DNA of 64,000 nucleotides from Apostichopus japonicus. Its lineage: Eukaryota > Echinodermata > Holothuroidea > Aspidochirotida > Stichopodidae. The position numbers and the translations under genes are program-made. How positions within the stretch are numbered: position 1 is the first letter of the stretch; each line of letters starts with the position of its first letter. The stretch spans positions 6,665,001 to 6,729,000 of the forward strand of contig NC_092578.1 of NCBI RefSeq assembly GCF_037975245.1, read 5' to 3'. The notes under the pieces are model-generated. The model was not told where the DNA came from. It made no database searches and saw nothing but the letters and a program-made list of their open reading frames with translations. Of this stretch, positions 11,003 to 64,000 are shown in pieces.

Positions 11003-11009
11003 TATATAA
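11003..11009 (+). promoter_or_regulatory. Putative TATA box of gene A
   Basis: TATATAA lies about 170 bp before the ATG and is conserved in B (38418-38424). No transcription start can be proved. A ttttcag acceptor-like site at 11104-11110 means a separate 5' non-coding exon is also possible. Confidence 0.3.
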
Positions 11010-11181
11010 CTGCTGAGGCGTAACACTTGTCCTATATACTGGGCATGCTCAGACTGTTCTTGTTTAACTAAAATCCACCAACACCTGAAATACTGTTGAT
11101 CTGTTTTCAGACTGACGGCGACCTCCAACTGGCGGAAATCTTCTGTATTTTGCCTCCATCATACAACCACTGACGTTAAAG

Positions 11182-34253
<23,072 letters not shown>

Positions 34254-34559
34254 AGGTACGATACTCTCCCATTTTCCTTCTCCTCCACTCACCCACTTTC
34301 CCACTTTCCCACTCTCCCCCACTCCTCATATAAACTATGTGGTGACAATATGACGAAATGCACATAAGGAGCCTTCTGACGGAAAGGAAATAAGGGATGC
34401 ATGAGATTAATATCTACCGCGATTTGCTAATGTACCCTACGTCTCCATGACTACGTCAACATGACTACATCACCATGACTACATAATATACTACGTCAGT
34501 CATGGAAAGCGATATTTTACTAGAATATAATTCCTTTTTTGCTTTACTTTTTCTTTCAG

Positions 34560-35785
34560 GATCATGATCTCGCCGTGGCTTAAAACCCTACTGCAGAAGT
34601 TGACCCCCTCAACCTATATTTTTTTATTCTTCTTATATATACTCAGAAATGTTGTTGTTTTACATATACCAAATTGTTTTTGGCAAGTATTGCCTTAAAA
34701 TTGCTTACAAATATGATACGGAAGCAAAAGTATGTTTGATCAAACAAAAAAATTTTCTTTTACTTTTCCCTTTCGAAATTACTCCCTCAACGAGGAAATG
34801 AATCGATTTGTGATCGATGTTTTCGGAAAAATGTAGTAAGATGGAAACATATAAAACAAATGAGCATACATAGTAATTGTGACCCTATTTGCCATGTACT
34901 CGGTCTAGATAGTGACTAATAGCTTAATTGCGCTTATGTCATACTAACGCTATCTGGCAAATCTCTCACAGAATCATGGATAAGTCATGTAAATGACTAT
35001 AATTATGAAAGCAACTACTTTCAATGAGAATATACATAGTAATTGTGACCATATTTGCCATGTACTCGGTCTATATAGCAACTACTAGCGTAATTTAGCT
35101 TATGTCAAAGTAACGCTACCTGGCGTAATCATGGATAAGTCATGTAATTACTTTAATTATGAAAGCAACTCTACTTTCAATGAGAATATACATAGTAATA
35201 TAGTGACCATATTTGCCATGCATTTGCCATAAATCTCTCACGGAATCATGGATAATCCATGTTGTTACAACATTTTAAATAATTTCTTAATAATTCCCAT
35301 ACTTTTTATTTCCACATTTATAGATATTATAATACCTCATTTGGTATGCACTGGTCTATTTAGTAACTATAACGCTTGAGAGAGCTATTCATAGAGACGC
35401 AACCACTTGAGTCATTAATGCATGATATGTCGTGGATTTGCTATCATTAAAAGTTTTTGTTATTCTCAATGAACGCGTTGTCTTGGAAACCAAACAGTAT
35501 TTGCGATATTCTGGTCTTACTTGTTTTCAGTTTTTTTTTTGTATTTATCATTAAGGGTGATAGCTTAGTTGAGTTGATACATACGCTATTTGTTAACTAC
35601 ATAGATATGCATATTGATACTTTCAAACAAGTTTTATGAACTAATTATGTAGCGTAATAGTTTAATTTGATAGAATAGACTAGAAAGTGTATTATTATGC
35701 ACAAGTCATTGATTTGTAAGACAATAGAAGGTTTACAGTAGATTGGATCCGAATGAAATAAAGCGGTGCTTGGGACAAGATGGTG
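34560..35785 (+). other. Probable 3' UTR exon of gene A
   Basis: A good acceptor (ttctttcag, ending 34559) pairs with the donor at 34256, so an intron would lie in the 3' UTR. AATAAA at 35757-35762 is conserved at the same place in B. Contains 2-3 copies of a ~165-bp tandem repeat (34861-35262). Confidence 0.5.
35757..35762 (+). terminator. Putative polyadenylation signal of gene A
   Basis: AATAAA in a block (gaatgaaataaagcggtg) unchanged between the two units. Confidence 0.5.
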
Positions 35786-36418
35786 TTACTTCATATATAA
35801 CGTGCATCTTTGTACTTTCTACATATATTAATACAACGAACCATTTTTTCTGGGTCAGCTTTGTTTCGGAGATCTGTTTTGCAGTGCAAAATTGATTCTG
35901 AGGTACTTATGCAACCCCGATCTCTCCCCCTCCACCCCCCCCCCCGTCTGTCGTTCTGTGAGTTATTGACTTTTGTTTGTGTTGGTATGTGGTCTTGACA
36001 TATCAACATTCATACCATTCTCAAATAATGTATCAAGATAGCGCCATCTACTTTTCCCAGTTTGATTTGCCTGATATTTTGACAACTTTACCGCACTGAA
36101 GACAAATATTATTCAGAAGAACCACAAAAGACCTGTAGATTACAGTTCAATCAATAGAAAAATACAACAACAAAAAACCCCAGAAACAATGTGTACTTCA
36201 ACAGCCATGGTTTCCCTACTAGCTATTATGCTGAACTGCTATACCCTTCTTCACGATGTTTTCGTATATAGGTCGCTGCATACCTTATATCTCTCGTGGC
36301 ACTAAACTGAAGCTTGGAGCGTACATGCTCACTACTATAAGGATTCCACACGCGTTAACAAATTACACTAAGGTGGACTTCACAATTTTGAGTTGGAGCT
36401 CGAAAAGCATATATGAAG

Positions 36419-36541
36419 TGCATCAGCCGATACTCATATAGTACAGTAGCCTAACTTCTGGTGTCACATGTAACACGTGTTACCGTGTTACGAACACAAA
36501 GCAGTAACTACTGATGCACGGTTGTGGGACATGAACAGTAT
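36419..36541. mobile_element. Truncated foldback element at right end of unit A
   Basis: Shares gatactcat...gtacagta and acgtgttaccgtgttacgaacac blocks with the element at 2764-3002. The second arm is missing and the sequence passes directly into the ~143-bp repeats. Confidence 0.65.
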
Positions 36542-37269
36542 AGACCGGCAGCCCAGTGCACTTTGATCAAACGAACGAGGTACCAATATCTGAGTATTGG
36601 AACATTTGTGGAAAAACCCAGTATATCCAAAAGTGGATGTCTGCCGTGGTCGCTCTGCTGCATGTGGCCCCTGGGGCCGGTTAAAGGGGGCCCAAAAATG
36701 CACCTGATCAAACGAACGAGGTACCACTTGAAACCAATGTCAACTTAATGCATGAATGCCACATAGTACTGAATGGCCCATGCCAGACACATTTTCTGCT
36801 GCAAAGGGCCCGCCAGACGCCCAAGAAGGGCCCCTAAAAAAATGCATCTGATCAAACGAACGAGGTACCACTTGAAACCAATGTCAACTTAATGCATGAA
36901 TGCCACAAAGTAACTGAATGGCCTATGCCAGACAAATTTTCTGCTGCTAAGGGCCCGCCAGACGCCCCCAAATATGGCCCAAATGCCCATTAGCGTAACA
37001 TTGACCCAGATTAAATATGCAAGGTACCACTCAAAACCGGTTTGGAATGTTCGGGTTGATCTTACAGACTATGGAAATCATCATGCCAGACAAATTTTCT
37101 GCTACAAAGGGCCCGCCAGACGCCCCAAGAAGGGCCCAAAAATGCATCTGATCAAACGAACGAGGTACCACTTGAAACCAATGTCAACTTAATGCATGAA
37201 TGCCTCAAAGTACTGAATGGCCCATGCCAGACAAATTTTCTGCTGCTAAGGGCCCGCCATACGCCCCCA
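36542..37269. repeat. ~143-bp tandem repeat array at the A/B junction
   Basis: Five units, marked by gatcaaacgaacgaggtacca near 36564, 36707, 36850 and 37150 and a diverged one near 37008. Each also carries gccagacaaattttctgctg and gggcccgccagacgcccc. The last unit is cut off where unit B homology starts (37270). No coding potential is recognised. Confidence 0.85.
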
Positions 37270-38116
37270 TTGTCGATTGTCAAATCCAAGTACCCCTCCC
37301 CCCCCCCTCTACCTTATTATGCTTATAACAATAGAATTTATTCTGATAAAAGCCTGTCAAAAACTTTGTTAATTCTGTGATGTCATTCTTAAAGTGAACA
37401 AGTATTTTAAAAACTATCTTACGCTCCATGGTTCAATCAATTACTGACGTATTCAATAAAATACTTCTAGCGTGGGTTGAGAGCAAACTTTTAACATATT
37501 AGGCTAGTGTTCAGATTTGAAAGGTCTCAAATTATGTTTGATTTTATACTGCCAAGGCGTGAACTAACCGCAATAAAACTGACCTTTCCATTTGTTTATT
37601 TGTATCCAGATATATAGCATGGTTTCGTTTGGTTGCCTTTTCTTTTTGATAGGAATTTCTTACTTTACACATAATGTCGTGTTGCGTTTATGAAATCGAT
37701 AAGCCATGGATAGACTAGCCACCTATACCAAATGAATAAATAAAAAATAATCAAAAAAATTATTTTAAAAAAAATATGGAGTTTTGCATACGATTAAAGC
37801 ATTATGTTAAGGTATATAAGGTAGAAGAGTTGTTTTAGAATTTAATAAAATCATAATAAGTATTCTCTATAATTTCAAATTATTTGGTGAAAATAATGCA
37901 GAGACTATATAGAACATGTCTTAGTTAGGGGCTGTGCCAAGGTTTGAAAATGAAGGCGTGTAACCGTGGAGTCGTTGAATTAGTGAGGTCTGCACTCAAG
38001 GATGTGCTGAATAACAAATTTTATTTTTTTCTTATTTGGGGGGGGGGGGGCGGGGGTACATACATATGTACCACCACAAAACTACAAAGGAGCTATAAGA
38101 TCAACACAACAGAAAT

Positions 38117-38173
38117 ATTCCACTTTACACGAACGGTTGCGTCCAATGGGAATCATCAGTCGAAGGTAGGAAT
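38117..38173 (-). ncRNA. Degenerate hammerhead motif in unit B (copy a')
   Basis: Counterpart of 7524-7580. CTGATGA is intact, but GAAA has become GCAA, stem II is mismatched, and the palindromic stem III is further changed. Likely inactive. The surrounding repeat is cut at about 38224 by the B deletion/A insertion boundary. Confidence 0.6.
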
Positions 38174-38417
38174 CGAACCCTGAACACACTGATTCTACTG
38201 GTGTGTGAATGCGTATAAATTGACTATAATGAAATATTAGGTCACATGATGATGGGGTGTAATTGGACAAATATCACCGCTGCTTATGTTACGTACATGG
38301 GTTGCAGCAACTATAAAAACATGTCCAAAAACATAAGACAGAGGTAGATTTGAGATTTACGATGATACGACAAAATATTAGAGAAAAGGGAAAATTTGAT
38401 TCAGAAAAAAACTAACC

Positions 38418-38424
38418 TATATAA
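38418..38424 (+). promoter_or_regulatory. Putative TATA box of gene B
   Basis: TATATAA, equivalent of 11003-11009, about 170-180 bp before the ATG. Confidence 0.3.
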
Positions 38425-38596
38425 CTGCTGAGGCGTAACACTTGTCCTGTATACTGAGCATGCTCAGACTGTTCTTTTTTAACTAAAAACCACCAACACC
38501 TGAAATACTGTTGATCTGTTTTCAGACTGACGGCGACCTCCAACTGGCGGAAATCTTCTGTATTTTGCCTCCATCATACAACCACCGATGTTAAAG

Positions 38597-61338
<22,742 letters not shown>

Positions 61339-61644
61339 AGGTACGATACTCTCCCATTTTCCTTCTCCTCCACTCACCCACTCTCCCACTTTCCCACTCT
61401 CCCCCACTCCTCATATAAACTATGTGGTGACAATATGACGAAATGCACATAAGGAGCCTTCTGACGGAAAGGAAATAAGGGATGCATGAGATTAATATCT
61501 ACCGCGATTTGCTAATGTACCCTACGTCTCCATGACTACGTCACCATGACTACATCACCATGACTACGTAATATACTACGTCAGTCATGGAAAGCGATAT
61601 TTTACTAGAATATAATTCCTTTTTTGCTTTACTTTTTCTTTCAG

Positions 61645-62705
61645 GATCATGATCTCGCCGTGGCTTAAAGCCCTACTGCAGAAGTTGACCCCCTCAACCT
61701 ATATTTTTTTATTCTTCTTATATATACTCAGAAATGTTGTTGTTTTACATATACCAAATTGTTTTTGGCAAGTATTGCCTTAAAATTGCTTACAAATATG
61801 ATACGAAGCAAAAGTATGTTTGATCAAACAAACAAAAATTCTTTTACTTTTCCCTTTCGAAATTACTCCCTCAACGAGGAAATGAATCGATTTGTGATCG
61901 ATGTTTTCGGAAAAATGTAGTAAGATGAAAACATTTAAAACAAATGAGCATACATAGTAATTGTGATCCTATTTGGCATGTACTCGGTCTAGATAGTGAC
62001 TAATAGCTTAATTGCGTTTATGTCATAATAACGCTCTACCTGGCGAATCTCTCACGGAATCATGGATAAGTCATGTTAATGACTATAATTATGAAAGCAA
62101 CTATACTTTCAATGAGAATATACATAGTAATATAGTGACCATATTTGCCATGCATTTGCCATAAATCTCTCACGGAATCATGGATAATCCATGTTGTTAC
62201 AACATTTTAAATAATTTCTTAATAATTCCCATACTTTTTATTTCCACATTTATAGATATTATAATACCTCATTTGGTATGCACTGGTCTATTTAGTAACT
62301 ATAACGCTTGAGAGAGCTATTCATAGAGACGCAACCACTTGAGTCATTAATGCATGATATGTCGTGGATCTGCTATCATTAAAAGTTGTTATTCTCAATG
62401 AACGCGTTGTCTTGGAAACCAAATAGTATTTGCGATATTCTGGTCTTACTTGTTAAAGTTTTTTTGTATTTATCATTAAGGGTGATAGCTTATAGTTGAT
62501 ACATACGCCATTTGTTAATTACATAGATATGCATATTGATACTTTCAAACAAGATTTATGAACTAATATGTAGCGTAATAGTTTAATTTGATAGAATAGA
62601 CTAGAAAGTGTATTATTATGCACAAGTCATTGATTTGTAAGACAATAGAAGGTTTACAGTAGATTGGATCCGAATGAAATAAAGCGGTGCTTGGGACAAG
62701 ATGGT
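61645..62705 (+). other. Probable 3' UTR exon of gene B
   Basis: Acceptor tctttcag ending at 61644. AATAAA at 62678-62683. Carries one fewer ~165-bp repeat than A. Confidence 0.5.
62678..62683 (+). terminator. Putative polyadenylation signal of gene B
   Basis: AATAAA in the same conserved block as 35757-35762. Confidence 0.5.
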
Positions 62706-63277
62706 GTTACTTCATATATAACGTGCATCTTTGTACTTTCTACATATCTTAATACAACGAACCATTTTTTCTGGGTCAGCTTTGTTTCAGAGATCTGTTT
62801 TGCAGTGCAAAATTGATTCTGAGGTACTTATGCAACCCCGATCTCTCCCCCTCCACCCCCCCCCCCGTCTGTCGTTCTGTAAGTTATTGACTTTTGTTTG
62901 TGTTGGTATGTGGTCTTGACATATCAACATTCATACCATTCTCAAATAATGTATCAAGACAGCGCCATCTACCTTCCTGGTTTGATTCGCCTGATATTTT
63001 GACAAGTTTACCTCACTGCAGATTACAGTTCAATCAATAAATACAAGCCCCAGAAACAATGTTTACTTCAACAGCCATGCATGCATGTTATCCCTATGAG
63101 CTATTATACTGAACTGCCACCCTTCTTCACGATGCATACCTTATATCTCTCGTGGCACTAAACTGAAGCTTCGAGCGTACATGCTCACTACTATAAGGAT
63201 TCCACACGCGTTAACAAATTACCAGAAGGTGGAATTCACAATTTTGAGTTGGAGCTCGAAAAGCATATATGTAGTGC

Positions 63278-63452
63278 ATCAGCCGATACTCATAGCTAGT
63301 ATACAGTAGCCTATAACTACTTGTGTCACATATAACACGTGTTACCGTGTTACGAACACAAAGCAGTAATTACTGATGCACTGTTGTGGGACAAGAACTG
63401 TAGTAACATGTGTTACAGGTGGCACCAGTAGTTACTGTACTAGCTATGTGCA
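63278..63452. mobile_element. Foldback element at right end of unit B
   Basis: Starts gtgcatcagccgatactcatag and ends tactgtactagctatgtgcat. Contains ACACGTGTTACCGTGTTACG and a later GTAACATGTGTTACAGGTGGC, blocks shared with 2764-3002. Confidence 0.6.
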
Positions 63453-64000
63453 TGTCAAATTTGTACGAAGAAATGTTTCGAGAACTACTCCTAAGCCACG
63501 ATGCCGACGGATGTCAAACTTGTTGAGTACGTGTTAGACACAGACTGCCGCTGCGACACATGACGTCATAGTGTCAAAGGTCAGATTTTATTAAAGGTCA
63601 AATAACGCGCAATAACGCGCATGTCAAGTGATGAAATGGCCAAAACCATGGCCAAAAAAACATTTCTTCAAAGGTTGATCCTACAACTAATATCTGTACT
63701 CTCTCGTGATATGAGTCTGCAGGCGAGATGTAAGAGAAGATTTGGTACTAAGATAATTCGTTAAATTTCGTCATTTATCGATTTTAGAGCTTTTCATTGT
63801 TTACACGGGTGATGATTTGCTTCCTTCTTGGGTTATCTGCATTAGACAATATTTTAATTATACGCTATCAATAATGATCCATCGTTGTAAAACTGACTCA
63901 CAAAGTGATACAGGTTTTCAAGTAGAGGTAAAAAGACATTTGATATTGTATATACCAAAATAGTTCTTTGAATATAACTATAAGTTATAAGTTAACTTTT
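63453..64000. other. Right flank, nothing recognised
   Basis: AT-rich sequence without long open frames, convincing splice pairs or repeats. A short ncgcgcaataacgcgca duplication lies near 63605. Confidence 0.5.

Overview
This is a eukaryotic, AT-rich, repeat-laden genomic window, most likely from a marine invertebrate. Secreted proteins combining HYR and EGF modules, the large microsatellites and the SINE/hAT repeat load would fit an echinoderm such as a sea cucumber, but the species cannot be fixed from sequence alone. No bacterial-type genes or operons are present. Every gene is split into short GT-AG exons.

Layout. (1) 1-3681 (+): the last two exons of a gene encoding a one-pass membrane protein resembling the C-terminal tail of cation-dependent mannose-6-phosphate-receptor-like proteins. 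(2) 3682-6692: intergenic, dominated by a ~1.18-kb GGAT tetranucleotide array. (3) About 6693-36541: tandem unit A, with an intact 20-coding-exon gene (ATG 11182, TAA 34251-34253; 1075 aa). (4) 36542-37269: an array of ~143-bp repeats at the junction of the two units. (5) About 37270-63400: tandem unit B, with an equally intact second copy (ATG 38597, TAA 61336-61338; 1075 aa, all 20 exons the same length as in A). (6) 63400-64000: a foldback repeat and non-coding sequence.

The duplicated gene. Joining the 20 exons gives one open frame in each copy: signal peptide; a ~460-residue N-terminal module beginning SHFRGGVITWRP (exons 1-9, including a 41-nt micro-exon that is needed to keep the frame); two HYR-like domains; eight EGF-like domains, one per exon and all bounded by phase-1 introns; and a C-terminal HYR domain. 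No membrane segment follows, so the product is probably a secreted matrix or adhesion protein. I count 20 amino-acid differences between the copies by eye (about 98% identity). They are recent paralogues that both look functional.

Repeats. The tandem copies act as natural filled/empty-site controls. Unit A alone carries an ~830-bp transposon with perfect TIRs and an 8-bp target duplication, two palindromic MITE-like insertions, and a 3.2-kb segment. Unit B alone carries a 5'-truncated CR1/L2-like LINE end, a nested palindrome, a perfect 53-bp inverted repeat around an AT array, and local minisatellite expansions. The most striking find is in the A-only 3.2-kb segment. Two repeat copies (7753-7808 and 8094-8149) have a tRNA-like pol III promoter (A and B boxes) followed directly by a complete hammerhead self-cleaving ribozyme motif. 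Degenerate copies lie on the opposite strand in both units.
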